NCBI GenBank assembly: GCA_014239265.1
Contig: JAAZZH010000007.1
Coordinates: 1-51,396 of the forward strand
Direction: 5' to 3'
Length of the DNA: 51,396 nucleotides
Origin: Actinomycetota bacterium
Lineage (GTDB): Bacteria > Actinomycetota > Acidimicrobiia > Actinomarinales > Actinomarinaceae
Below are positions 25,436-33,575 of the stretch, in pieces (within the stretch, counting starts at the first letter, position 1; every line of letters begins with the position of its first letter). The translations under genes and the position numbers were made by a program. Below the pieces are notes generated by a model that saw only the letters and a program-made list of their open reading frames with translations, did no database searches and was not told where the DNA came from.

Positions 25436-26922
25436 GTGGCTTAATTTATACTCTTATTTTGTTTCCATTATTTGGAGCAATGGTCATTTTTCTCATGCCA
25501 AAAAAGAGATTTGAGCTATTTCAACCTTTAGCAATATTTCTTTCAATCATTCCATTTAGCGTATGCTTATATTTATTTTCAAATGAGAATAGCAAGGGTT
25601 CGTACCAACAATTTGATTCTATAAACTGGATAAGTTCTTATGGAATAAAAATTAGTTTAGGTTTTTCAGGAATGTCCCATCTTTTATTGTCTTTAACATC
25701 AATATTGGTTCTTTTATCTTTTCTTTCGGTTACAGAAAATTATTCAAAAAGTAAGGGTTTTATGGGTTCTATATTAGTTTTACACTTTGCTGTTAATGGT
25801 GTTTTCTTGAGTGGAGACTTGCTTTCTCTATTCATATTTTTTGAGGCAATATTAATCCCTATGTATTTCTTAATGGGTATTTGGGGTGGAGACAATAGAA
25901 GATATGCAACAATTAAATTTATTATTTATACTGTCTTTGGTTCCATATTTATATTTATAGGGACTGTTTACACCGGTGTCATAAGTTATTCACAGACCGG
26001 TACATTAGCTTTAGATTATGTAACTTTATCTAATTTAAATTTTACTTCCCAACAATCTAAAGCACTTTTTCTGTTATTCACATTTGGATTTTTAGTTAAA
26101 GTGCCTCTTTTTCCTCTGCATACTTGGCTTCCAGATGCTCACGTCGAAGCCCCAACTGCTGGAAGTATATTATTAGCGGGGGTCTTATTAAAAGTTGGCG
26201 CATTCGGAATTTTAAGAGTTTCAATACCATTTTTTACAGAAGGATTCTTAGAGTACAGAGACATAATTGCTATCTTGTCCGTCATTGGAATTATATATGG
26301 AGCGGTTGTGGCGATTGCACAGATAGATATCAAAAAACTAATAGCATACTCATCAATTAGCCACATGGGATTTGTAATGCTTGGAATATCCTCTGGTAAT
26401 CTTTTAAGCCTTGAAGGTGCAATTATTCAAATGGTAAATCATGGATTAACATCGGGAGCGCTTTTCATGCTAGTTGGCTTTGTTTATGAAAGACGTCACA
26501 CCAGACGAATTTCCGATTTTGGAGGACTCAAAATAACAATGCCTAAATACGCTGCAATTTTTCTATTTACATCTTTTGCATCTATTGGACTTCCTGGATT
26601 AAATGGTTTTGTAGGAGAATTTATGATTCTAATGGGAAGTTTTGGTACGTATAAATTATTATCAGCCATTTCTGCCTTCGGCGTGGTTCTTGCAGCAATT
26701 TACATGTTATGGGCATATCAAAGGATGTTTACAGGTGAAATTAATAATGAAGAAAATGAAAACTTACATGATTTAGATACTAGAGAGCTGGTTTCAGTGA
26801 TACCACTTTTGGTTTTAATGCTATTTATTGGTGTATACCCATCTTTTATTGAAAGTTATGTATTAAATGATGCACAAATAATTACGAATGTAGTTGAATT
26901 ATTTAGCGGAGGTTTAAATTGA
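25420..26922 (+). CDS. nuoM: NADH-quinone oxidoreductase subunit M, antiporter-like proton pump (operon 1)
   Basis: This 500-residue pump subunit has the TM5 Glu motif 'FFEAILIPMYFLMGIWGG' and the TM7 Lys motif 'LVKVPLFPLHTWLPDAHVEA'. The ATG at 25420 overlaps nuoL by 16 nt; an in-frame TTG at 25432, nearer the nuoL stop, is a possible alternative start. It ends with GGAGG, which acts as ribosome-binding site for nuoN. Confidence 0.96.
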   Translation: MVIKLSGLIYTLILFPLFGAMVIFLMPKKRFELFQPLAIFLSIIPFSVCLYLFSNENSKGSYQQFDSINWISSYGIKISLGFSGMSHLLLSLTSILVLLSFLSVTENYSKSKGFMGSILVLHFAVNGVFLSGDLLSLFIFFEAILIPMYFLMGIWGGDNRRYATIKFIIYTVFGSIFIFIGTVYTGVISYSQTGTLALDYVTLSNLNFTSQQSKALFLLFTFGFLVKVPLFPLHTWLPDAHVEAPTAGSILLAGVLLKVGAFGILRVSIPFFTEGFLEYRDIIAILSVIGIIYGAVVAIAQIDIKKLIAYSSISHMGFVMLGISSGNLLSLEGAIIQMVNHGLTSGALFMLVGFVYERRHTRRISDFGGLKITMPKYAAIFLFTSFASIGLPGLNGFVGEFMILMGSFGTYKLLSAISAFGVVLAAIYMLWAYQRMFTGEINNEENENLHDLDTRELVSVIPLLVLMLFIGVYPSFIESYVLNDAQIITNVVELFSGGLN

Positions 26923-28391
26923 ACACAGTCTCACAGATTATTGGCCTTAACTGGATAGTTATCGGACCAACGTTGGCTTTAGTGGGAACAGCTCTTGTAC
27001 TGTTATTTTGCACCATAACCATTACGACTTCTGACAATGTTAAAAAAGTAGTGACTATTAGTGGAATATTTATGACACTGTTTACTATATTTTTAAAATT
27101 TGGACTATTTTCAACAGCGGGTCCTTCATCATACTTCTCAGAAAAAATTCTTCTCGACGAATTTTCACTTTTTGGCAATGTTTTACTTGGCTTAGTTCTG
27201 TTATTAAATTTTTATCCAATTTGGAATTCCTCTTTTGAACTAAAGGACAAAACAACAGAAGCTATAATTCTCACTTTAATGAGTACTGCAGGATTCATGC
27301 TCATGGTTGATTCTGAAAATTTCATGATGCTTTTTATAGGACTTGAGATTGGATCGATTAGTTTATACGCATTAGCTGGCATCAACAAGGGTAGTTTATT
27401 AAGTAATGAAGCCTCTCTTAAATATTTCCTCCTAGGTTCTTTAGCATCCTGTATCTTGGTATATGGAATCTCTTTAATGTATGTATCCCTCTCAATTACT
27501 GGAGTCTACGAAACAACTATTGCTATCTCCTTCATTGGGATTGAAAACATTCCCCTAACAACACTCGTTGGTATTTTATTACTCATAATTGGTCTGTTGT
27601 TTAAAGTAGCAGCAGCCCCTTTCCAGTCATGGGCCCCAGATGTGTACCAAGGATCACCTACAGGCTATGTAGGGTTTATGGCCGCTACAGCAAAAGTTGC
27701 ATCTTTTGTTGTACTGGCAAGGTTATGCATAGTTTCTCTTGGATTGGTAATGGATAAATTCGAATTATTTTTCTCTGCAATAATAATACTCTCAATTCTT
27801 ATAGGCTCACTATTTGCAACTGTCCAAACGGACATGAAAAGATTGATTGCTTACAGTGGAGTAATTCAATCTGGATTTATTCTTTCAGGAATAACTTCTG
27901 GGGTAAATGGTACAAGTGCTTCATTATTTTATCTTGCTGCTTATATTGTTCAGTTAATTGGAATCTTCCTTATATTCTCAGTAATTACTGGTGAGCTATC
28001 ATCAGATTTCTCTATGGAAAATCTTTCTGGCCTATTTATAGAAAACAAATATTTGAGTATATGCTTTAGTATTTTTATGTTAGGCCTTGCTGGACTGCCT
28101 CTAACAAGTGGATTTGTCTCTAAATTTATTCTTATCACCAATCTGTGGTCATATGAAAAATATATTCTAGTTTTTGCACTGATGCTATCAACTGTTGCAG
28201 GTTTTTACTTTTATTTGAAGCCAATATGGATTGCCGCAATTGATAAACCTGAGAACAGCGTTCCACCGATTCAATTGAAATTGAATGATAAAATTTCCGT
28301 TGGTGTACTTGCTGGCTTAACCATTACATTAGGATTGTTTCCAAATACCCTCATAAACATTTCCCGATGGGTAGTTCAAAATTACCTCTAA
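26919..28391 (+). CDS. nuoN: NADH-quinone oxidoreductase subunit N, antiporter-like proton pump (operon 1)
   Basis: This 490-residue pump subunit has the TM5 Glu motif 'LFIGLEIGSISLYALAG' and the TM7 Lys motif 'LLFKVAAAPFQSWAPDVYQGSP'. It starts with TTG 26919 inside the nuoM stop (TTGA), 6 nt after GGAGG encoded by the end of nuoM. It is the last subunit of the 14-gene set. Its stop overlaps the ATG of a 44-codon membrane ORF by one base. Confidence 0.96.
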   Translation: MNTVSQIIGLNWIVIGPTLALVGTALVLLFCTITITTSDNVKKVVTISGIFMTLFTIFLKFGLFSTAGPSSYFSEKILLDEFSLFGNVLLGLVLLLNFYPIWNSSFELKDKTTEAIILTLMSTAGFMLMVDSENFMMLFIGLEIGSISLYALAGINKGSLLSNEASLKYFLLGSLASCILVYGISLMYVSLSITGVYETTIAISFIGIENIPLTTLVGILLLIIGLLFKVAAAPFQSWAPDVYQGSPTGYVGFMAATAKVASFVVLARLCIVSLGLVMDKFELFFSAIIILSILIGSLFATVQTDMKRLIAYSGVIQSGFILSGITSGVNGTSASLFYLAAYIVQLIGIFLIFSVITGELSSDFSMENLSGLFIENKYLSICFSIFMLGLAGLPLTSGFVSKFILITNLWSYEKYILVFALMLSTVAGFYFYLKPIWIAAIDKPENSVPPIQLKLNDKISVGVLAGLTITLGLFPNTLINISRWVVQNYL

Positions 28392-28525
28392 TGTTAGTAA
28401 AAATAATACCACCCCCAAACTTTCATCATCAAGGGGGTTGGGATGAGCTTCTTTTCTTTTTAGTTCCAGCTTTGCTTTTAACTTGGTTAAGAAATAAACA
28501 AAAGAATCAAAATTCAGAAGAATAA
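28391..28525 (+). CDS. Small single-span membrane protein translationally coupled to nuoN
   Basis: This 44-residue ORF starts within the nuoN stop (TAATG). An N-terminal 'PPPNFHHQGGWDELL' segment is followed by a hydrophobic helix (about 19-33, 'ELLFFLVPALLLTWL') and a basic/polar tail ('RNKQKNQNSEE'). This layout suits an inner-membrane microprotein with the tail in the cytosol. I cannot name it. Its position suggests an accessory protein of complex I or of the following membrane genes. A GC-rich inverted repeat lies inside the coding region, so a purely structural RNA role is an alternative. Confidence 0.55.
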   Translation: MLVKIIPPPNFHHQGGWDELLFFLVPALLLTWLRNKQKNQNSEE

Positions 28526-28579
28526 TTTCAATTGTTTAAAACTTAAGTATTCCAATTTAAGTAAATATTTAATTATGTA

Positions 28580-28585
28580 TAAAAT
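28580..28585 (+). promoter_or_regulatory. Leaderless -10 box (TAAAAT) for the ABC-2 ATPase gene
   Basis: TAAAAT is followed by exactly six bases and then ATG 28592, so the transcript would start at the initiation codon. No ribosome-binding site or obvious -35 is seen. Confidence 0.6.
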
Positions 28586-28591
28586 AGAGTT

Positions 28592-29305
28592 ATGATTGAA
28601 ATCCAACATCTCACAATGAGATACAAAAATGGAAAAGGTGTAGAAGATATAAATATCTCTGTTGATAATGGTGAGGTTAAAGGTCTTCTTGGACCAAATG
28701 GAGCAGGAAAATCTACAACTATGAGAAGCTTAATGGGTTTTTTAAAGTCCTCAGATGGGCATCTTTCAGTTGAGGGAATTAGTACACTTGAAAACCCCGT
28801 TGAAGCAAAGAAAATTATTGGCTACCTACCAGGAGATCCACAGCTTCCTCAAAATCTAAACTCTAAGTCATTATTTAAGCTTGGTGCAGACATGAGAGGT
28901 ATGTCTATAGATTATGCAATGGAATTGGCTGAAAAATTTGATTTAGACGTAAATTTAACAATTAAAGAACTCTCAAAAGGAAATAGACAAAAAGCTGCAA
29001 TTATCTTATCTGTTCTTCACAAACCAAAAGCTTTAATCCTCGATGAGCCTACATCAGGTTTAGATCCCTTTCATCAGAGAACATTTTTTGAAATAGTTGA
29101 CGAATTTAAAAAGAATGGTGCTGCTATTTTGTTATCTTCCCATATAATTTCTGAAATTGAAAAAATATCAGACTCTATGGCTGTACTTAAAGATGGTGAA
29201 AAAATTTATGATGAGTCATATAAAACTTTTGTTAACAAAGCAAAAGAAGATGGTGTTGAATTAGAAGATGCATTTTTTGCCTTTTATGATAGGAGTGATG
29301 GTTAA
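28592..29305 (+). CDS. ABC-2 type transporter ATP-binding protein
   Basis: This 237-residue ATPase has Walker A 'GPNGAGKST' (about 34-42), the Q-loop area 'IGYLPGDPQLP', a signature of the form 'LSKGNRQK' (in place of LSGGQ, as in CcmA/NatA-like exporters), Walker B 'ALILDEPTSGLDP' and the switch His in 'LLSSHIISE'. It overlaps its permease by one base (TAATG). The pair is likely an exporter or membrane-modifying system. Substrate is unknown. Confidence 0.9.
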   Translation: MIEIQHLTMRYKNGKGVEDINISVDNGEVKGLLGPNGAGKSTTMRSLMGFLKSSDGHLSVEGISTLENPVEAKKIIGYLPGDPQLPQNLNSKSLFKLGADMRGMSIDYAMELAEKFDLDVNLTIKELSKGNRQKAAIILSVLHKPKALILDEPTSGLDPFHQRTFFEIVDEFKKNGAAILLSSHIISEIEKISDSMAVLKDGEKIYDESYKTFVNKAKEDGVELEDAFFAFYDRSDG

Positions 29306-30129
29306 TGTTAAGTTATTTAAAATATATGTTGAGTGTTCCGAGAAAATTTATAATGACATGGGCTATAGCTCCAGCCTTATATTTCACAATTTTACCCTTA
29401 GCTTTTGCAAATGAAAGTGTTGAAGGTTTAATGATTGATACTCAAAAAGAAGCATTTAGGGGAATGTCTGAAAATGACACAATGATGAATTTTTTTGGAA
29501 TAGATGATTGGGATAATGTTTTTACACTTGAAGGTATGGTCACGACTTACTTTTTAAGTTTATTTGGGGTTATCTTTGTTGCCTTAGCCACTATTGTTTT
29601 ATTAAATAAGATGAGTGCAAAAGCTGAAGAAGATGGAACATTTGAATTTGTTGCTTCTCTACCAATGACAAGAGCGACTGTTTACTTAACACATTCAGTT
29701 GTAGCTATTTTCTTTGGACTTTTCATAGCCTTTACATGGACGAATATTATGTACATACCAATTGCAACAATGGAGTTAACCCAAACACTCGATTATGCCC
29801 CTTTAATGAGCGCAACATTAATGGCAGGGTTAGCAGGTGTTAGCTATGGTGTATTAGGTTTTGCTTTAGGTGCTTATACTGGAAAATCATCTTATGCTTG
29901 GGGTTTTGGTGCAGGGTTAATGGCTATAGAGTGGATAGCAAATGCTGTAAGTGGCACTAATGACTTGTTTCTCTGGATTGATGATAATATCTCATCCTTT
30001 GGAGCTTACGGGGCTCCCTATCAAGATGGTTTAATTGGTGGAGATATAGGTCTTGTATTAGCAAAAATTGCTATCTTTTTAATTATTGGTTTTGCTGGAT
30101 TTAGAAATAGATCACTAAATCTAAGATAA
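29305..30129 (+). CDS. ABC-2 type transporter permease
   Basis: This 274-residue membrane protein has about six hydrophobic helices. Helix 1 follows a short N-terminus, a soluble loop of about 55 residues lies between helix 1 and 2, and 'FEFVASLPMTRATVYLTHS' is the characteristic cytosolic segment of ABC-2 permeases after the second helix. It is coupled to the preceding ATPase by a one-base overlap. Substrate is unknown. Confidence 0.85.
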   Translation: MLSYLKYMLSVPRKFIMTWAIAPALYFTILPLAFANESVEGLMIDTQKEAFRGMSENDTMMNFFGIDDWDNVFTLEGMVTTYFLSLFGVIFVALATIVLLNKMSAKAEEDGTFEFVASLPMTRATVYLTHSVVAIFFGLFIAFTWTNIMYIPIATMELTQTLDYAPLMSATLMAGLAGVSYGVLGFALGAYTGKSSYAWGFGAGLMAIEWIANAVSGTNDLFLWIDDNISSFGAYGAPYQDGLIGGDIGLVLAKIAIFLIIGFAGFRNRSLNLR

Positions 30130-30158
30130 ATTAACTTAATACAACTTCAGTAATCGCT

Positions 30159-30164
30159 TACAAT
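30159..30164 (+). promoter_or_regulatory. Leaderless -10 box (TACAAT) for the SRPBCC gene
   Basis: TACAAT, then six bases (TAGTTA), then ATG 30171. Confidence 0.55.
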
Positions 30165-30170
30165 TAGTTA

Positions 30171-30599
30171 ATGCCAACATATTCAAAAACAATAACCGTC
30201 AAAGAAGATATCAAAACTTGCTTTGACTTTGTTGCAGATTTTAGAAATTTAAATAAGTGGAATCCTCATGATGAGGCTGAGCTTATTACAAAAGAGCCTT
30301 TGCGTGAAGGAAGTATTTTTAAGGTTAATACAGAATTCAATAACAGAAAAATGTTGCTTAAATATGAAGTTATAGAATGGGGTGAACCATTAAGGGCATC
30401 ACTAAAAACAGAAACCAAAGGGTTTGAAATTATTGATACTTTATTCTTTTCAGCAACTTCAAAAGGGACTGAAATAACTTACTCAGTAAATATAAAGTAC
30501 AAAGGATTGTATATGATTCTTGGGCTATTTTTAGGTGGAGTATTTAAGAAGCTTATGGATAATATTTATAATCTTGAAGAAATCCTTGGTACTCCGTAA
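30171..30599 (+). CDS. SRPBCC (START-like / polyketide-cyclase-like) family protein
   Basis: This 142-residue protein fits the helix-grip ligand-binding fold. The N-terminal 'VKEDIKTCFDFVADFRNLNKWNP' is typical of the family, followed by alternating strands and a long C-terminal helix ('KKLMDNIYNLEEIL'). Members bind hydrophobic ligands or act as cyclases/hydratases, and the exact role cannot be read. It overlaps the next lipoprotein gene. Confidence 0.8.
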   Translation: MPTYSKTITVKEDIKTCFDFVADFRNLNKWNPHDEAELITKEPLREGSIFKVNTEFNNRKMLLKYEVIEWGEPLRASLKTETKGFEIIDTLFFSATSKGTEITYSVNIKYKGLYMILGLFLGGVFKKLMDNIYNLEEILGTP

Positions 30600-31125
30600 A
30601 TTAACATGGTGCTCTTTAGTATTCATTTTATTGGTGAGTTGCCAAGCTAGTGGGGATTCAGTAATGGAGTCATCCGAAGGTGTGTTTCCAAGCATTCAGG
30701 GAAATAATTTAAATAAGCAAAGTAAAACTGTTCCCGATGATTTTGTTGATAAAGATTTAATAGTTATTGTTGCATTTCAGCAATGGCATCAAGCAATAGT
30801 GGATGAAACGATAGATTCTTTAGAGGAAAATGGTATTGGAGACACTCATAATATAATTGAAGTACCAACTATTCAAAAAACATCTAAATTAAGTGAAATC
30901 TATCTTGATGGAATAATGAGAGCAGGAATTAGAGACGATAGAATCAGAAATAGAACCATAACTGCCTACATTAATAAAGAAGAATTCAAAGATGTATTAG
31001 GAATTCCAGATGAACAAACTATATATTGGTATCTGATTAAAAAAGGAACCAGTGTTATTCAAAAAAAAGGATACGGAGTTATTTCAGAGGAAGAGATATT
31101 TGAAATAAAAGAGCTAACTAGTTAG
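30586..31125 (+). CDS. Putative lipoprotein of unknown function
   Basis: The protein has a lipoprotein signal: basic 'LRKL', hydrophobic 'CSLVFILLV', and lipobox Cys in 'LVSC'. I choose TTG 30586 because it gives a normal-length signal peptide. TTG 30574 or ATG 30535 would overlap the upstream gene by 26 or 65 nt. The mature part (~160 residues) has a strand-rich region ('KDLIVIVAFQQWHQAIVDETI', split by a turn) and 'IYWYLIKKGTSVIQKKGYG' that loosely recalls thioredoxin-fold proteins such as YtfJ/Atp10. I see no CxxC, so no thiol-redox role is claimed. Confidence 0.6.
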   Translation: MVLRKLTWCSLVFILLVSCQASGDSVMESSEGVFPSIQGNNLNKQSKTVPDDFVDKDLIVIVAFQQWHQAIVDETIDSLEENGIGDTHNIIEVPTIQKTSKLSEIYLDGIMRAGIRDDRIRNRTITAYINKEEFKDVLGIPDEQTIYWYLIKKGTSVIQKKGYGVISEEEIFEIKELTS

Positions 31126-31171
31126 AAATTAATTTAGCTTACAGCTCTTTGGAAGCGTCTTTCAATTGAGC

Positions 31172-31549
31172 TTAGATATAACTTACTGCTAAATAAAGTA
31201 CAATCAATCCGACCAATAACATAGAACCATTGATCATTCCCTTAATTGCGGCACTTAAATTTGGAACGTAGCTATGTAGAAAAATTATTAATCCTGCAAA
31301 ACCCAATAAGCCAACCTCTAAAATCCAGTTAGAAGAATCCTCGATTGAAATAATTATAAAGATTCCAGATACGAGTGCCAATGAATATGATATCCATGAC
31401 AACTTTGTAAAAACAATTCTTAAAGTGTTAGTTGTATTCTTAGTAGGATCAATATTTCCTAATTTAGGGGCAAACATTGCCCAGGTCACCATAGAACCCA
31501 ACCAAATGGAAAGTCCTAATATATGTAGAAAAAATATTGCGTTTGTCAT
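31172..31549 (-). CDS. Four-helix membrane protein, CopD-like
   Basis: This 125-residue protein has four hydrophobic helices. Helix 1 ('LHILGLSIWLGSMVTWAMFAP') has the His-x-x-x-x-x-W-x-G spacing seen in CopD/DUF-type membrane domains and in some b-heme proteins. A second His lies in helix 3 ('IIFLHSYVPN'). A heme or copper role is possible but unproven. It faces the preceding lipoprotein gene convergently. Confidence 0.6.
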   Translation of the reverse strand: MTNAIFFLHILGLSIWLGSMVTWAMFAPKLGNIDPTKNTTNTLRIVFTKLSWISYSLALVSGIFIIISIEDSSNWILEVGLLGFAGLIIFLHSYVPNLSAAIKGMINGSMLLVGLIVLYLAVSYI

Positions 31550-31555
31550 ATTTCT

Positions 31556-31561
31556 ATATTA
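31556..31561 (-). promoter_or_regulatory. Leaderless -10 box (TAATAT) for the CopD-like gene
   Basis: On the minus strand TAATAT is followed by six bases and then ATG at 31549. Confidence 0.55.
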
Positions 31562-31590
31562 CAAAAAAGAAAAAGATATCGATAAATGAC

Positions 31591-31596
31591 TAATAT
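31591..31596 (+). promoter_or_regulatory. Leaderless -10 box (TAATAT) for tdk
   Basis: TAATAT, then six bases (TAAAAT), then ATG 31603. The divergent CopD-like gene has the same arrangement 30-40 bp away. Confidence 0.55.
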
Positions 31597-31602
31597 TAAA
31601 AT

Positions 31603-32205
31603 ATGGCAAAGTTTTATTTTTATTATGCAGCGATGAATGCTGGGAAAAGTACGAACCTCCTTCAATCTGCTCATAACTATGAAGAGCGCTATATGAAAAC
31701 TATTATCTTCACCCCAAAACTTGATGATAGATACGGAGTAGGGAAAGTTGCCTCAAGAATTGGGTTAGATCGGGAAGCTGAAATCTTTGAAGGTGAAGAT
31801 GATCTTTATGTATGGACAGCACACGAACATCAAAGAGAAGCATTGTCTTGTGTACTTGTTGACGAAGCACAGTTTCTTTCTCCAAAACAAGTACTGCAAC
31901 TAACTCTAATTGTAGACAAACTAAAAATACCAGTATTGTGTTACGGTCTTAGAACAGATTTTAGAGGTGAGCCATTTCCTGGGAGTATGTACTTAATGGC
32001 ATGGGCTGATGAGCTAGTAGAGTTGAAAACTATATGTAAGTCAGGTAAAAAAGCAACTTTCAATGCAAGATTAGACGAAGACGGAAATAGGGTTACTGAG
32101 GGTGATCAAGTTTCTATTGGGCTAAATTATGAAGCTCAAGCAAGAGACATTTTTGAATTAGATAAAGTATCGCCTATCGGGTATCAAATTCCAGAAGTTA
32201 ATTAA
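31603..32205 (+). CDS. tdk: Thymidine kinase (type II, TK1-like)
   Basis: This 200-residue enzyme phosphorylates thymidine in the salvage pathway. The P-loop is 'AAMNAGKST' (about 9-17), the Walker B/catalytic segment '[10 protein letters not shown]' (about 86-95), then '[15 protein letters not shown]' and the lasso region. Of the usual four Zn ligands only one Cys remains ('[14 protein letters not shown]'); later positions read 'YEAQARDIF' with no Cys/His. The structural zinc is therefore probably lost. Its end overlaps the convergent ybaN-like gene by 4 nt. Confidence 0.95.
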   Translation: MAKFYFYYAAMNAGKSTNLLQSAHNYEERYMKTIIFTPKLDDRYGVGKVASRIGLDREAEIFEGEDDLYVWTAHEHQREALSCVLVDEAQFLSPKQVLQLTLIVDKLKIPVLCYGLRTDFRGEPFPGSMYLMAWADELVELKTICKSGKKATFNARLDEDGNRVTEGDQVSIGLNYEAQARDIFELDKVSPIGYQIPEVN

Positions 32206-32684
32206 TTAAGTTTTTCCAGAGGTGGCTCAGGTCTTGTTGCCAGCCAAGCACAAAGGGAAACACCAAAGAAGCCAAAAATTAAATCTCCAACTAATGAAAA
32301 TGCTAAAAATATCGTAAATGCAAAAGTAGGTATGATAGTTAATATTGCTACTTTTTTTGCTCTTCTTGATAATCCTCGATATTGTTGCCAGTTCAATATC
32401 ATAGGACCAAAAAGCCTATGACTTTCTAACCATAGTGTAAATCTAGTAGAGCACTTTGAGAACGCCCATGCTGCTATAAGGATAAAGACAGTAGTCGGTA
32501 AACCTGGAATAATTATTCCTACATACCCAAGAGATAGGGACAAAATACCTATCGTAAAGAAGACTGGTTTATGTATTTTTAAAAAAAACTTTGGAAAAAA
32601 TTTGTAGATAATAACAAAAAACATTATTCCACCACCAAGGTAAGTAAATGTTTCGTACGGTATGTTGTTGATTAGATTTTCCAT
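32202..32684 (-). CDS. YbaN/DUF454-family inner-membrane protein
   Basis: This 160-residue protein matches DUF454 through '[27 protein letters not shown]' (two parts near 50-75) and the following '[12 protein letters not shown]' with a basic '[12 protein letters not shown]'. It has about four hydrophobic helices. No function is established for the family as far as I know. Its stop overlaps the end of tdk. Confidence 0.8.
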   Translation of the reverse strand: MENLINNIPYETFTYLGGGIMFFVIIYKFFPKFFLKIHKPVFFTIGILSLSLGYVGIIIPGLPTTVFILIAAWAFSKCSTRFTLWLESHRLFGPMILNWQQYRGLSRRAKKVAILTIIPTFAFTIFLAFSLVGDLIFGFFGVSLCAWLATRPEPPLEKLN

Positions 32685-32690
32685 ACCTAA

Positions 32691-32696
32691 ATTATA
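32691..32696 (-). promoter_or_regulatory. Leaderless -10 box (TATAAT) for the YbaN-like gene
   Basis: A consensus TATAAT on the minus strand, six bases (TTAGGT), then ATG at 32684. Confidence 0.65.
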
Positions 32697-32719
32697 ATTT
32701 CCTCTTGAGTAAAGATAAA

Positions 32720-33397
32720 TTAATTTACGAAGACTCTCTCTGCAATGTATTGATCTAAACCAAAGAATTTCTTATTTTCTGTGCTGACAGTAATCGAAAA
32801 TTCATTTGCATCCGCAATACTTATGTTGGAACCAGGAACTATTTTATTTTCTTGGAGAAAACTAATCATTGAGGCATCTCTTTTTAATTCTTCGGTAATT
32901 TTATTGATAGAGTATTTTCTATCTTTTTCAGCATTAAGTAAGTTAAATGTTTTTTGCTTTTTGTACTCTGAATAAGGTATCGGGTTCCCAAATAATCCCG
33001 TAGTAGGATTTCCCAGAAGAGAAAGCATAGCTTTTTCAGTTACTGGGCTCAAGATATTTTCCCACTTGGTTGCTTCCTCATAAACCTTCTCCCAAGGGAG
33101 TCCAAGAATTTCGGAAAGGAACCTTTCAACGATTCTGTGTCTTCGAGCAACTGTTTTTGCTAAGAACATTCCTTTTTCGGTAAGCTCAAGACTATCTTGG
33201 AACTTAATAAGGCCATTGTTTTGCATCCTTCCAGTAATTTGTGAAATATTTGCTCTACTTACATCTAGCCAGTCAGCTATTCTGGTTTGCTTAACTTCTA
33301 TTCCCACTTCAGTCAGATGAAAAATAGCAACAGCCTGGGTATAAAAAGAAGAAGGGAGTTTCTCCATTTCTTCATGTGATAATTTATTATTGTTCAT
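32720..33397 (-). CDS. DtxR/IdeR-family transcriptional regulator with altered metal-binding residues
   Basis: This 225-residue protein has the three DtxR parts: a winged helix-turn-helix (about 15-75, 'QTRIADWLDVSRANISQITGRM' split), the dimerisation/metal domain (about 78-140, 'RRHRIVERFLSEILGLPWEKVYEEATKWE' split, then 'LFGNPIP') and a C-terminal SH3/FeoA-like domain ('LQENKIVPGSNISI'). Aligned by eye to DtxR, H79, E83 and E105 are kept, but M10 becomes T, H98 Y, C102 T and H106 N. Classical Fe/Mn activation is therefore doubtful. The gene is divergent from ferrochelatase and iron-transport genes and has a TGTTAA-N6-TTAACA dyad 11 nt upstream, suggesting autoregulation. Confidence 0.88.
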   Translation of the reverse strand: MNNNKLSHEEMEKLPSSFYTQAVAIFHLTEVGIEVKQTRIADWLDVSRANISQITGRMQNNGLIKFQDSLELTEKGMFLAKTVARRHRIVERFLSEILGLPWEKVYEEATKWENILSPVTEKAMLSLLGNPTTGLFGNPIPYSEYKKQKTFNLLNAEKDRKYSINKITEELKRDASMISFLQENKIVPGSNISIADANEFSITVSTENKKFFGLDQYIAERVFVN

Positions 33398-33407
33398 TTT
33401 AAATACA

Positions 33408-33425
33408 TGTTAACAGGAATTAACA
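33408..33425. promoter_or_regulatory. Candidate operator 1: TGTTAA-N6-TTAACA before the DtxR-like gene
   Basis: A perfect dyad with 6-bp arms and a 6-bp spacer (CAGGAA) lies 11 nt upstream of the regulator's ATG. The same arms recur before hemH and the iron-binding lipoprotein gene, within 1.4 kb. Confidence 0.6.
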
Positions 33426-33443
33426 AACTACGAAATTTTAAAG

Positions 33444-33539
33444 TTAAAATAGCGGACAGCCCACAACAGCTGTTAAGGCTATAAAAAGAACCCAAACAAT
33501 TGGTTCATATTTAGTAATTAATTTAGGATTATTTTCCAT
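33444..33539 (-). CDS. 31-residue putative membrane microprotein
   Basis: A 32-codon ORF upstream of, and on the same strand as, the DtxR-like gene. It encodes a charged N-terminus ('MENNPKLITKYEP') and one hydrophobic helix ending 'AVVGCPLF'. A TAATAT -10 box lies 7 nt before the ATG, consistent with a leaderless mRNA. It is divergent from another tiny ORF that also carries a 'GCP' tripeptide. I do not recognise it; short length keeps confidence low. Confidence 0.4.
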   Translation of the reverse strand: MENNPKLITKYEPIVWVLFIALTAVVGCPLF

Positions 33540-33575
33540 AGTAAATATATTATACATGCGCTAGAATTAAATATT

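Noticed and set aside
28409-28463. GC-rich inverted repeat followed by a T-rich stretch, considered as a terminator after nuoN
   Set aside because: The T-rich stretch begins about 10 nt after the stem, and the pairing has an unpaired base on one side. The same bases encode a coherent membrane microprotein, so I did not call a terminator.
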